Source: Candidatus Nitrotoga sp. SPKER
GTDB taxonomy: Bacteria > Pseudomonadota > Gammaproteobacteria > Burkholderiales > Gallionellaceae
Assembly (NCBI GenBank): GCA_003402285.1
Contig: QFXG01000024.1
Coordinates: 143,725-207,724 of the forward strand
Length of the DNA stretch: 64,000 nt
Direction of reading: 5' to 3'
Under the pieces are notes generated by a model. The model worked only from the letters and a program-made list of their open reading frames with translations. It searched no databases and was not told the origin of the DNA. The position numbers and the translations under genes are program-made. Of the stretch, positions 29,789 to 38,207 are shown one piece after another. How positions within the stretch are numbered: position 1 is the stretch's first letter; every line of letters begins with the position of its first letter.

Positions 29789-30415
29789 ATGAAGTTAAAT
29801 CTACAAGACTTAGAAGAAATATCTACGTTCACTTTAAAGTACTACAACCAGCATGCCGAAGATTTTTTTGTAGGTACACGTAATCATGACGTTAGTCAGA
29901 ACATTATGTCGTTGCTGCGCTACATCGAGGTTGAGCCGCCTTTTAAAATATTGGATTTTGGCTGTGGGCCGGGGCGAGACCTTAAGATGTTTGTACAAAT
30001 GGGGCACATTGCAACGGGTTTGGATGGTTGCAAGCGTTTCGTTGCAATGGCGCGCGATTATAGCTGCTGTGAAGTGTGGCAGCAGGATTTCCTCAAGCTT
30101 GATCTTCCGATTAAATATTTTGATGGGGTATTCGCTAATGCCTCACTTTTTCATGCGCCCAGCCAAATGTTGCCACGCATATTACGTGAGTTGCATGCAA
30201 CGTTGAAACCGGGCGCTGTTCTGTTTAGTTCCAATCCCCACGGGCATAATGAAGAAGGATGGAACCACGGGCGCTACGGCGTATATTACGATTTTGATAC
30301 TTGGCGGCATCTCATGTCAGATGCTAAATTTATTGAGCTTATTCACTATTACCGCCCAGAGAACCTGCCGCGAGAACAGCAACCTTGGCTGGCAAGTGTT
30401 TGGCGGCGAACGTGA
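29789..30415 (+). CDS. Class I SAM-dependent methyltransferase
   Basis: A 208-residue protein with SAM motif ILDFGCGPGRDLKMF near residue 50, GLDGCKRFVAMAR, and FDGVFANASLFHAP as motif IV, then a C-terminal region rich in aromatic residues ending in LASVWRR. It belongs to the methyltransferase 11/25 group; the substrate is unknown. It is 139 bases downstream of mdh with no clear terminator between. Confidence 0.82.
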   Translation: MKLNLQDLEEISTFTLKYYNQHAEDFFVGTRNHDVSQNIMSLLRYIEVEPPFKILDFGCGPGRDLKMFVQMGHIATGLDGCKRFVAMARDYSCCEVWQQDFLKLDLPIKYFDGVFANASLFHAPSQMLPRILRELHATLKPGAVLFSSNPHGHNEEGWNHGRYGVYYDFDTWRHLMSDAKFIELIHYYRPENLPREQQPWLASVWRRT

Positions 30416-31146
30416 AAACCTTATAAAAAATAATATTTTTTTGTTTTTATTACGCCATAATGAAAGAAATTGCTAAAATTAATAAAGCGTTAAACGAATT
30501 TATATTTGTGATCTTATTCGTTTGAATCTCTTCGAGTTTTATTCTGTGTCCTTTGGTAAGTAGGCTGGCAAACAGCCAGCAGCTGGTAGAGCGCAGTTAA
30601 TAGCCCGTAGTTTGCTGCAGGGTCTTTATTGGCTTGTTAGTTAGTATTATTATCCTTCTAGTTGTTCTTATGAATTCAGTAACGAGAATAATTTTAGTAT
30701 GAGTGGTGCCCTAAATAGCCTTAGGCTTGATAGCACGTTGTTGGCAGGTTGTAGGTTTACTGGTATTGAGTATCAGTGGCTGGCAATCAAGGAGGGCAGC
30801 TATTGCGAGCCTGACTGAATTTGCTCTGGACGATGTGCTCCCACAAGAGAGTTAAAGATGAAAAATATGAATAGTATATGGCGTAGCATCTGGGCTTTTA
30901 TTGTGTTGATTCTTGTAATCGTCGCGATTATTGTGTTTATCTTTGTGCTCACCCTTATTGTTTTTCCGTCACATTGGCTTTCTTGATATATTTATTAAAT
31001 TGTTGATGTGAGAAATCATCACTATTGAACCCAGCTATTACGAATCGCCGATATTGATACCGTGGCGTGCATTGATGACTAGTCAGTTTGTACCGTAGCT
31101 TTTGATGGACAATGCCCCCACAAAATAGCGCAAAGTATATTCAATC
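30416..31146. other. 731-base gap with one small ORF and a short hairpin
   Basis: Apart from the 42-residue ORF at 30858-30986, no gene is seen. A perfect 6-bp stem GCTGGC (30564-30569)/GCCAGC (30575-30580) with loop AAACA is present, followed by another GCTGG copy, but no U-tract. The unusual length leaves room for a small RNA, which I cannot demonstrate. Confidence 0.35.
30858..30986 (+). CDS. Small single-pass membrane protein (42 residues)
   Basis: ATG at 30858 is preceded by AAGAGAG six bases upstream, a usable ribosome site. The 42-residue product has a short basic/aromatic N terminus (MKNMNSIWRSIW), then about 24 hydrophobic residues rich in Ile, Val and Leu, then PSHWLS, the layout of a small inner-membrane protein. 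I do not recognise a family. It is isolated between a methyltransferase and a c-di-GMP protein on the other strand. Confidence 0.45.
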   Translation: MKNMNSIWRSIWAFIVLILVIVAIIVFIFVLTLIVFPSHWLS

Positions 31147-34100
31147 TTAATTCAGCAATGGATTGCTATTGATAAATATTGCAAATTTTTCAGCTGGCAG
31201 AGGACGACTATAGTAGTAACCTTGAATCTCATCGCAGCCTCGAGCACGCAAGAAATCCAGTTGTTCCAATGTTTCTACGCCTTCCGCGATAACCTGTAAT
31301 TTAAACTGGTGACCCAGACTAATGATGGAACGCACGATAGCTGCATCATTTTCATCAGTAGCGGCGTCACGTACGAAGGATTGATCCACTTTGAGTCGAT
31401 CGAGAGGCATTTTCTTCAAATAACTAAGGCTAGAGTAACCAGTGCCGAAATCATCTATGGCCAATTGCACCCCCAGCTCATGCATTTGGGCCAGGAAAGC
31501 CATTGATGCTTGAGCCTCGTTCATCATGACGCCTTCGGTAATTTCCAACTCCAAATCTTTTGGGTGCAGTCCCGTTTCTTCTAATATAGCGATAATCATT
31601 TGCGCCAGTTGTGGCTGCCGTAGTTGACTGATAGATAAGTTTATAGATATCGGGAATATGGACATTCCTTGTCGTCTCCATTCAGCTAGTTGCGCGCAAG
31701 CTGTGCGCAGCACCCATTCACCTATAGGTATAATCTGCCCGGTCTCTTCGGCCACAGGAATAAATTCTGTTGGCGTAACAAAGCCTTTTTCGGGATGTTT
31801 CCAGCGTAGTAATGCCTCTGCACCGCATACTATTCCGCTGATCAAATTTGCCTGAGGTTGATAATGTAATATAAATTCATTGCGTTCTAACGCCAAGCGC
31901 ATATCATTTTCCATAGAAAATAGTTGATTGGCGCGGAAATTCATTTCCGGTGCAAAAAATAGAAAGTTGCTGCGGCCTTCAGCTTTGACACGATACATCG
32001 CTACGTCAGCATGCTTAATCAATGTATTGATTTCGTCTTCACTATCCGCATTATCAGGATAGATACTGATGCCGATGCTGGCATGGGTGGCGATTTGTAA
32101 AGTACCGACATCACAAGGAATCGTCAGCGTTTGGAGTATTTTGCCAGCCACGCGCGCCGCACCTTTTGCATCTGTTTCACGCAGTAGTACGATAAATTCG
32201 TCGCCACTGATACGTGATACGGTATCTACCTCACGCACACATTCTCGTACGCGCAGTGCCACTACCTGCAATAATTTGTCGCCAACCGCATGTCCCATTG
32301 AATCGTTTACATATTTAAAGCGATCAAGATCGATGAATAGCAGTGCAAATTTTTGTTGGTCGCGATGTGATTCAGCAATTAATTGTCCAAGACGATCATG
32401 TAGCAAGGTACGGTTGGGTAGACCAGTCAACACATCGTAGTAGGCAAGAGATTGAATATGTTGTTCAGACTCTTTGCGTTTAGTGATGTCAACCCTGACC
32501 GATATATAACGAACAATTTGCCCGTTCGCACCTTTAAGTGGCACGATAGTGCTATCTACCCAATATAGTGTACCGTTTTTTGCGCGGTTACAAATTTCAC
32601 CTCGCCAGATGTCACCGCTGGCGATAGTAGCCCACATTTCAACGAAAAAAGCGCTTGGGTGCGTCTCGGAATTAATGATACGGTGGTCATGGCCGAGTAT
32701 TTCCTCCCGACTGTAGCCGCTTACTTCACAAAATTTATCATTGGCCTGAATAATGCGCCCGGAAGGATCGGCAACAGAGACAAGAGCGTGCTGGTCAATT
32801 GCCTGGATGTAGCTGATTAATTCTGCGGAACTTCGCTCGGCATCTTCTTTGGCACCCAGCAGCAAATTTTCAGTTTTCTTGCGTGCTGTGATGTCGTGGA
32901 TGAAAGCGCAAAATTCATATTTACCCTTTTGTTTGACCGGAGATATTGCTAATTCGATGGCGAATTGATGACCATCGCGATGTAAACCTGTTATCTCTAT
33001 ACGCTTATTCAGGGCTGCTCCCTTACCGAAAGCTAAAAAATGCTTCAAGCCCTGAATATGCGCATCACGATACTGCGGCGGGATGATTAGATCGTGTAAC
33101 ATGTGTCCGATAGTTTCTTCCCGGGTCCAGCCAAAAATCTTTTCTGCCTGCTCATTCCAGCCGGTGAGAATGCCATTGGAGTTCATTAACACCACGGCGT
33201 CCGGAGCTGCATCAATAATGGTGCGCAATCGTGTATCGATCTCGACCAGTTCCATTTCCTCCAGTTTTTTGGTGGTCACATCCTGAACCACGCCCAGCAT
33301 TTTTAGCGGAGAGCCATCTGTATCGCGTATCACCCCCCCGCGTTGATGTAACCAGCGTACCGTGCCATCTGGCCAGATAACTCGGTGTTCTATGTTGTAT
33401 TTAGTGTTTTCTTCAACACAGCTGTACATGGAATTAATCATATGCTGACGGTCATCAGGATGTATGCTGCTGAGGAAGTCTTCATCAGTACCATTCTGTT
33501 TTCCTGCGGGACAGGCCATAAGGACAGAAATGTGGTCACACCAATATAGTTTGCTCGTGCAAATATCCCAATCCCAAGTACCGATTTCGCCATACATCAA
33601 ACTAAGGCGTAGGCGTTCTTCGCTCTCGATTAATCGTTCATTAACTTTCCGTGTAGTTCGAAGAGCGCGTTCCCGACCCTGCACCAGCAATCCTGTGAGT
33701 AGTCCCAGCAATATACTTACAGCTAAGCCAACTACAACAATGGATTGAGCCTTTTCTTTAACTAACTGTGCTTCAAAGCTGGGGAGGGAGCTAATAGCCA
33801 TTGTCCAGGTGTGCCCCGCAATTTCAAGGCGCTTTGAAGCATGAAAGAGTGAATCTCTTTTGATCTCGTTTCTATTAGTGTTGTCAGTTGTATGCATTAG
33901 CGTTTTACTCGACATTTCCGCGCCATCGTAGATTTTCATGTCGATATCAGAAATGCTTGTACCGAGAATGCCACGCATAAGATCATTCATCCGAAATAAA
34001 GCAAAGGCCCATCCCACAAGATTGGCGCGACGTTCAGCCAAGGTTGCATAGGGTGTCCCGTTTTTATAAATAGGCAGATACATCAGAAAACCAGCCTGCG

Positions 34101-34722
34101 CATTTGCGCTATTTTCCTGTATCAATTTCGTCTTGCCGGTGATAATGGCTTTATTGGTGTCACGCGCTTGTTCCATTGCGGAACGTCGCACCGAATCGGA
34201 GTACATGTCGTAACCAAAAGTACGTCGATTACCCTCTGATGATGGCTCGATGTAGGCGATTGAGGTGGTTATGTCTTGCTGCCCATTTAAAAGTATGGGG
34301 TTTGCGGGGGAGTTTTTTTTTGAGGAGGCAGTGTGTTTATCTTGTTTGGTTGTAGGGAGGATCAGTGAAAATCCGACACCTTGTATACCTGGAAGGTTCT
34401 CCACAATATGTTGAGCAATGATATAGGCATGGAATTCGTCGCGCTCTACGCTGATGGAAGCCGCGAATAAACCTTGTGTACCCCGCAACGCTTGTTCGTA
34501 AGATTGCATGCGTTGTTCAATGCGGTTGTTGACATCGAGTAAACGGAAATTGAAATTATATTGCAATTCCCTTACCGCTTCGTACTGTGCATTCTTCCAG
34601 AGTTGATGGGTGACAGCTAAAGAAACAATTACTACCAACCAGGGTAACAGCCGGATAGCAGGAGACCATGATAATAACTGCTGAATAGGATTAATGCGTG
34701 ATGCAGTTAATGGCTTCACCAC
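31147..34722 (-). CDS. CHASE-PAS-GGDEF-EAL c-di-GMP signalling protein
   Basis: A 1191-residue protein: membrane helix (about 20-42), periplasmic CHASE domain (about 70-310), second helix (about 325-345), three PAS/PAC units (about 365-760), GGDEF domain (about 770-930) and EAL domain (about 940-1190). The GGDEF motif reads SGDEF, with an RxxD site (REVD) five residues before it, so cyclase activity is uncertain. The EAL domain has EALLRW, DDFGTGYSS and the later DQSFVRD and EGVE motifs, so phosphodiesterase activity is likely. The start is a GTG (GTG GTG AAG); no nearby ATG fits better. It is monocistronic. Confidence 0.9.
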   Translation of the reverse strand: MVKPLTASRINPIQQLLSWSPAIRLLPWLVVIVSLAVTHQLWKNAQYEAVRELQYNFNFRLLDVNNRIEQRMQSYEQALRGTQGLFAASISVERDEFHAYIIAQHIVENLPGIQGVGFSLILPTTKQDKHTASSKKNSPANPILLNGQQDITTSIAYIEPSSEGNRRTFGYDMYSDSVRRSAMEQARDTNKAIITGKTKLIQENSANAQAGFLMYLPIYKNGTPYATLAERRANLVGWAFALFRMNDLMRGILGTSISDIDMKIYDGAEMSSKTLMHTTDNTNRNEIKRDSLFHASKRLEIAGHTWTMAISSLPSFEAQLVKEKAQSIVVVGLAVSILLGLLTGLLVQGRERALRTTRKVNERLIESEERLRLSLMYGEIGTWDWDICTSKLYWCDHISVLMACPAGKQNGTDEDFLSSIHPDDRQHMINSMYSCVEENTKYNIEHRVIWPDGTVRWLHQRGGVIRDTDGSPLKMLGVVQDVTTKKLEEMELVEIDTRLRTIIDAAPDAVVLMNSNGILTGWNEQAEKIFGWTREETIGHMLHDLIIPPQYRDAHIQGLKHFLAFGKGAALNKRIEITGLHRDGHQFAIELAISPVKQKGKYEFCAFIHDITARKKTENLLLGAKEDAERSSAELISYIQAIDQHALVSVADPSGRIIQANDKFCEVSGYSREEILGHDHRIINSETHPSAFFVEMWATIASGDIWRGEICNRAKNGTLYWVDSTIVPLKGANGQIVRYISVRVDITKRKESEQHIQSLAYYDVLTGLPNRTLLHDRLGQLIAESHRDQQKFALLFIDLDRFKYVNDSMGHAVGDKLLQVVALRVRECVREVDTVSRISGDEFIVLLRETDAKGAARVAGKILQTLTIPCDVGTLQIATHASIGISIYPDNADSEDEINTLIKHADVAMYRVKAEGRSNFLFFAPEMNFRANQLFSMENDMRLALERNEFILHYQPQANLISGIVCGAEALLRWKHPEKGFVTPTEFIPVAEETGQIIPIGEWVLRTACAQLAEWRRQGMSIFPISINLSISQLRQPQLAQMIIAILEETGLHPKDLELEITEGVMMNEAQASMAFLAQMHELGVQLAIDDFGTGYSSLSYLKKMPLDRLKVDQSFVRDAATDENDAAIVRSIISLGHQFKLQVIAEGVETLEQLDFLRARGCDEIQGYYYSRPLPAEKFAIFINSNPLLN

Positions 34723-34948
34723 GTTAATAATTTAGCATCATATTTTGTATGCAAACTCCATAATTGTAGTGTGGCTGAACGCTGAGCATAGCTACTTTCC
34801 GTGATTTTTAAAAAATTGTTTTTTTGTATCTTATCAAGAGATACCTTACGACAATCTGTAGAAATACTTTAAGGCATGCCATGATTTCCTCAGTGCATAT
34901 GTAACCTGGTTTTGTGTACCATGGATTATGGGACGCAATGTAATTTAG

Positions 34949-35054
34949 GGTATCTCTAAAATCCAGGTTCTATTTTCTTTGCTGTATTGTGTTGTTTACA
35001 ATATTGACTATGTCAGAAGAGCTTTGCAAAGCTTCGCGTTATTTTAGAGAGACC
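34949..35054. repeat. MITE-like element with 14-bp terminal inverted repeats
   Basis: GGTATCTCTAAAAT at 34949-34962 and ATTTTAGAGAGACC at 35041-35054 are inverted copies matching at 13 of 14 positions. They bound about 106 non-coding bases that also contain a perfect 14-bp palindrome, AGCTTTGCAAAGCT (35020-35033). TA dinucleotides lie next to each end, compatible with a TA target duplication. Only one copy is present in the window, so mobility is inferred. Confidence 0.4.
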
Positions 35055-35092
35055 TAAAATAAATATCCCGGTAAACCGGGATATTTATTTTA
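35055..35092 (-). terminator. Strong terminator of the pnt operon (18-bp stem)
   Basis: Bases 35055-35072 (ending ATCCCGGT) and 35075-35092 (starting ACCGGGAT) are exact inverted copies: an 18-bp stem closed by a two-base centre, with AT-rich ends supplying a U-tract on either strand. It begins 21 bases past the pntB stop, so it should end the pnt transcript and block transcription from the opposite side. Its core CCCGG-n-CCGGG resembles the two leader hairpins at 38161 and 41926. Confidence 0.85.
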
Positions 35093-35113
35093 ATAATGAA
35101 ATTAAGGATTAAT

Positions 35114-36493
35114 TTAGTGCTGTAACGCTTTAATTATATCCTCGACTACTTTTTTGGCATCGCCAAATACCATCATGGTTTTGTCTAAATAGAACAAATC
35201 ATTGTCTAGTCCAGCATAGCCGACAGCCATACTGCGTTTGACTACCATAATAGTGCGCGCCTTGTGCGCATCAATGATCGGCATGCCATAAATAGGACAG
35301 TTTGGGTCGGTCTTGGCCGCAGGATTCACCACGTCGTTGGCACCGATGACCAGTACCACATCAGTATCGGCAAATTCGTTATTGATCTCGTCCATTTCAA
35401 ATACTTGATCGTAAGGTACCTCAGCCTCAGCCAGCAATACGTTCATGTGACCCGGCATACGCCCGGCTACAGGGTGGATGGCATAACGTACTTTGACGCC
35501 ATTCTTGATCAAATGGTCAGCCATTTCGTTGATGGCATGTTGTGCCCGTGCCACCGCCAAGCCATAGCCGGGCACGATGATGACGCTATCCGCATTGCCC
35601 ATCAGGAACGCAGCGTCATCCGCACTACCACTACGTACTGGCCGCTGCTCGACCTCTCCTGCCCCTATGGCACCCTCACCACCACCAAAGCCACCAAGAA
35701 TGACATTGAAGAAGGAGCGGTTCATTGCTTTACACATAATGTAAGAAAGAATCGCACCAGAGCTGCCGACTAACGAGCCGGCAATAATCAGCATATTATT
35801 ATTCAGAGTAAAGCCAATGCCCGCTGCCGCCCACCCGGAATAAGAGTTAAGCATGGATACCACGACGGGCATGTCCGCTCCGCCAATCGGCATAATCAGC
35901 AATACGCCCAGCAATAACGCCAAAGCAATCATGATCAGGAATGGCGTCCAACTTTGCGTAAAAATGAACATGATGCCGAAGGCGATCATCACAACACCTA
36001 GAAACAGGTTGAACCAGTGCTGCCCAGCAAAATGCAGTGGCTTGCTGCCGAGTTTACCGGATAGTTTTCCGAATGCGATGATGGAACCGGTGAATGTAAT
36101 CGCACCCACAAACGTGCCGATGAATAATTCAATCAGGTTGCTGGCATGCAAAGGTGAGATGCCGTAAGCGACTGGATTATAAAACGCAGACATGGCGACC
36201 AGCACCGCCGCCAGACCGACAAGCGAGTGCATTGCCGCTACCAACTCCGGCATGGCAGTCATTTGAATGCGCCGGGCGACCACCGCACCTATTGCCCCGC
36301 CCACGAGGATGGCAAATGCAATATAAATCAGGTTCTGAGTGATAGTCAGTGTGGTGAGTACCGCAATGGTCATGCCTATCATGCCAAACATATTTCCGCG
36401 CCGTGCGGAAATGGGGGAACTCAAACCTTTCAGCGCCAGAATAAACAGAACTGCGGCGATTAAATAGGCTAATGCAACAAAATTTGCCGACAT
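35114..36493 (-). CDS. pntB: NAD(P) transhydrogenase subunit beta
   Basis: A 459-residue subunit with about eight membrane helices (domain II, residues 1-265) and a cytoplasmic NADP(H)-binding domain III (about 285-459) with IIVPGYGLAVARAQH, GRMPGHMNVLLAEA and VLVIGANDVVNPAA. Together with the split alpha subunits it couples proton flow to hydride transfer from NADH to NADP+. It is the last gene of pntAa-pntAb-pntB and is followed by a strong terminator. Length and order match the three-gene transhydrogenases of Rhodospirillum type. Confidence 0.95.
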   Translation of the reverse strand: MSANFVALAYLIAAVLFILALKGLSSPISARRGNMFGMIGMTIAVLTTLTITQNLIYIAFAILVGGAIGAVVARRIQMTAMPELVAAMHSLVGLAAVLVAMSAFYNPVAYGISPLHASNLIELFIGTFVGAITFTGSIIAFGKLSGKLGSKPLHFAGQHWFNLFLGVVMIAFGIMFIFTQSWTPFLIMIALALLLGVLLIMPIGGADMPVVVSMLNSYSGWAAAGIGFTLNNNMLIIAGSLVGSSGAILSYIMCKAMNRSFFNVILGGFGGGEGAIGAGEVEQRPVRSGSADDAAFLMGNADSVIIVPGYGLAVARAQHAINEMADHLIKNGVKVRYAIHPVAGRMPGHMNVLLAEAEVPYDQVFEMDEINNEFADTDVVLVIGANDVVNPAAKTDPNCPIYGMPIIDAHKARTIMVVKRSMAVGYAGLDNDLFYLDKTMMVFGDAKKVVEDIIKALQH

Positions 36494-36641
36494 AAATTTT
36501 CCTTGATAATTTTTGTAACTGCTTTACCTCGCAAACCAGGTGAAGCATAGTGATGCTCAACAAAAAGCAGGGAGCCATTTTAATGAATAGCTGATATCGC
36601 TCCGCTGTACCTTTTTGCCTCTGAGCATCGATGTTCTGGGC

Positions 36642-36938
36642 TTATTTACTTTTCTTTTTGAACATACTCAGCATGCGCTGTGTTACCAGGAAACCACCGA
36701 ATACATTAATTGCCGCCAGTATAACTGCGACTAATCCCATGACCGTGCCAGCGTCTAGTTGCTCAGGTCCTGCCGCCAGCATGGCGCCGACGATGATAAT
36801 GCCGCTAATTGCGTTGGTCACTGCCATGAGCGGTGTATGTAGCGCGGGCGTGACATTCCATACTACGTGATAGCCGACTACTACGGCTAGTACGAATACG
36901 GTCAGATTGATAATGACAGGATCAATTGCACTACTCAT
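36642..36938 (-). CDS. pntAb: NAD(P) transhydrogenase subunit alpha, membrane part
   Basis: A 98-residue protein with three membrane helices: [33 protein letters not shown] and [20 protein letters not shown], ending in lysines. It corresponds to the C-terminal membrane segment of single-chain PntA, here a separate gene. It lies between pntAa (74-base gap) and pntB (148-base gap), in the same direction. Confidence 0.92.
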   Translation of the reverse strand: MSSAIDPVIINLTVFVLAVVVGYHVVWNVTPALHTPLMAVTNAISGIIIVGAMLAAGPEQLDAGTVMGLVAVILAAINVFGGFLVTQRMLSMFKKKSK

Positions 36939-37012
36939 TTCAAACTCCTAAGTTGAGATTGTAAACCTTCATCTTTTTCAGCTCATTTTATTGAGGTAGA
37001 GGGTTAAGGTAT

Positions 37013-38137
37013 TTATTTAATAACCACTTCGCCGTCGATACACAACAGCGATCCGGAAATAATGTCGTCAGTGCGATTGATGTTCATTTTTCCGCCATTC
37101 TTTGGATCGCACAGTAAATTGAGGAAGTTCAATAAATTGCGTGCATATAAAGCGCTGGCATCCGCAGCAACCAAGGCAGGGAGGTTGTCTTCACCCACCA
37201 ACGTGATGCCATGCTTAACCACCGTTTTACCTAATTCGGACAATGGGCAATTGCCGCCTGCTTCAACAGCCATATCTACGATCACGGAACCTGACTTCAT
37301 GGATTTGACCATGTCTTCAGTTACCAGTATTGGTGCGGTTCTACCGGGGATCAGTGCAGTAGTAATGACAATATCTGCTTGTGCAACACGTTTGGCAACT
37401 TCCACTTTTTGACGTTCCATCCAACTGGCGGGCATGGAGCGGGCATAGCCGCCAACGCCTTGGGCAATCTCTCGCTCCTCGTCTGTTTCATAAGATACGT
37501 CAATGAACTTGGCCCCTAAAGACTCCACTTGTTCTTTTACGGCAGGACGCACATCAGAGGCCTCAATTATCGCCCCCATGCGTTTGGCAGTTGCAATAGC
37601 TTGTAACCCAGCTACACCTACACCTAATATCACCACCCGTGCCGCCTTTACCGTTCCGGCAGCTGTCATTAGCATCGGCATAAATCGTTTATATAAATTA
37701 GCTGCCACCAGCACCGCCTTATATCCGGCAATATTAGCTTGCGAGGATAGTACATCCATAGCCTGCGCGCGTGATGTGCGCGGCAGTTTTTCCATGGCAA
37801 AAGCGGTAATGCCCTGCTTGGCGTAGGCTGCAACCAAATCCGCCTGAGAAGGTGAAAGTAAGCCGATCAGCACCGTTTTGGCGCTTAGCTTCGCTAACTC
37901 CTCTTCAGTCGGGGCTTTTACTTTAAGTATGATCTCCGCTTGAGCATAAACTTCTGTGGTGCTGACTAAGGTGGCACCTGCTGCCTGGTAGGCTGCGTCC
38001 GAAATACTTGCTCCTGCTCCGGCACCCTGTTGCACCATGACTGTATGGCCGGCGGCCAGCATTTTTTTGACCGTTTCGGGTGTTGCCGCGACACGTGTTT
38101 CACCTGCGTGCGTTTCCGTAGGAATGCCTATACGCAT
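37013..38137 (-). CDS. pntAa: NAD(P) transhydrogenase subunit alpha, NAD-binding part
   Basis: A 374-residue soluble domain I, similar to alanine dehydrogenase. RIGIPTETHAGETRVAATP is at the N terminus, VVILGVGVAGLQAIATAKRMG is the NAD-binding motif, and the loop SYETDEEREIAQGVGGYARSM is the mobile loop that contacts domain III. A clear AAGGAG lies before the ATG. Only about 20 bases separate this start from a terminator-like hairpin (38161-38177), so its mRNA must begin within or upstream of that hairpin, suggesting readthrough or attenuation. Confidence 0.94.
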   Translation of the reverse strand: MRIGIPTETHAGETRVAATPETVKKMLAAGHTVMVQQGAGAGASISDAAYQAAGATLVSTTEVYAQAEIILKVKAPTEEELAKLSAKTVLIGLLSPSQADLVAAYAKQGITAFAMEKLPRTSRAQAMDVLSSQANIAGYKAVLVAANLYKRFMPMLMTAAGTVKAARVVILGVGVAGLQAIATAKRMGAIIEASDVRPAVKEQVESLGAKFIDVSYETDEEREIAQGVGGYARSMPASWMERQKVEVAKRVAQADIVITTALIPGRTAPILVTEDMVKSMKSGSVIVDMAVEAGGNCPLSELGKTVVKHGITLVGEDNLPALVAADASALYARNLLNFLNLLCDPKNGGKMNINRTDDIISGSLLCIDGEVVIK

Positions 38138-38160
38138 GAAACATCTCCTTTTTTAAAAAG

Positions 38161-38177
38161 GCCCGGATATACCGGGC
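38161..38177 (-). terminator. Terminator-like hairpin just ahead of pntAa
   Basis: On the minus strand GCCCGG (38177-38172) pairs with CCGGGC (38166-38161) around a TATAT loop and is followed by CTTTTT, the form of an intrinsic terminator. It lies 31 bases after the flavoprotein stop codon and 23 bases before the pntAa ATG, running into the pntAa ribosome site (AAAAAAGGAG). It can both end the flavoprotein transcript and form part of the pntAa leader. Confidence 0.75.
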
Positions 38178-38207
38178 ACATGAACCCATAATTAAATAAT
38201 TTTAGCA

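Noticed and set aside
35264..35773. 169-codon plus-strand frame
   Set aside because: Antisense to pntB and without protein-like motifs.
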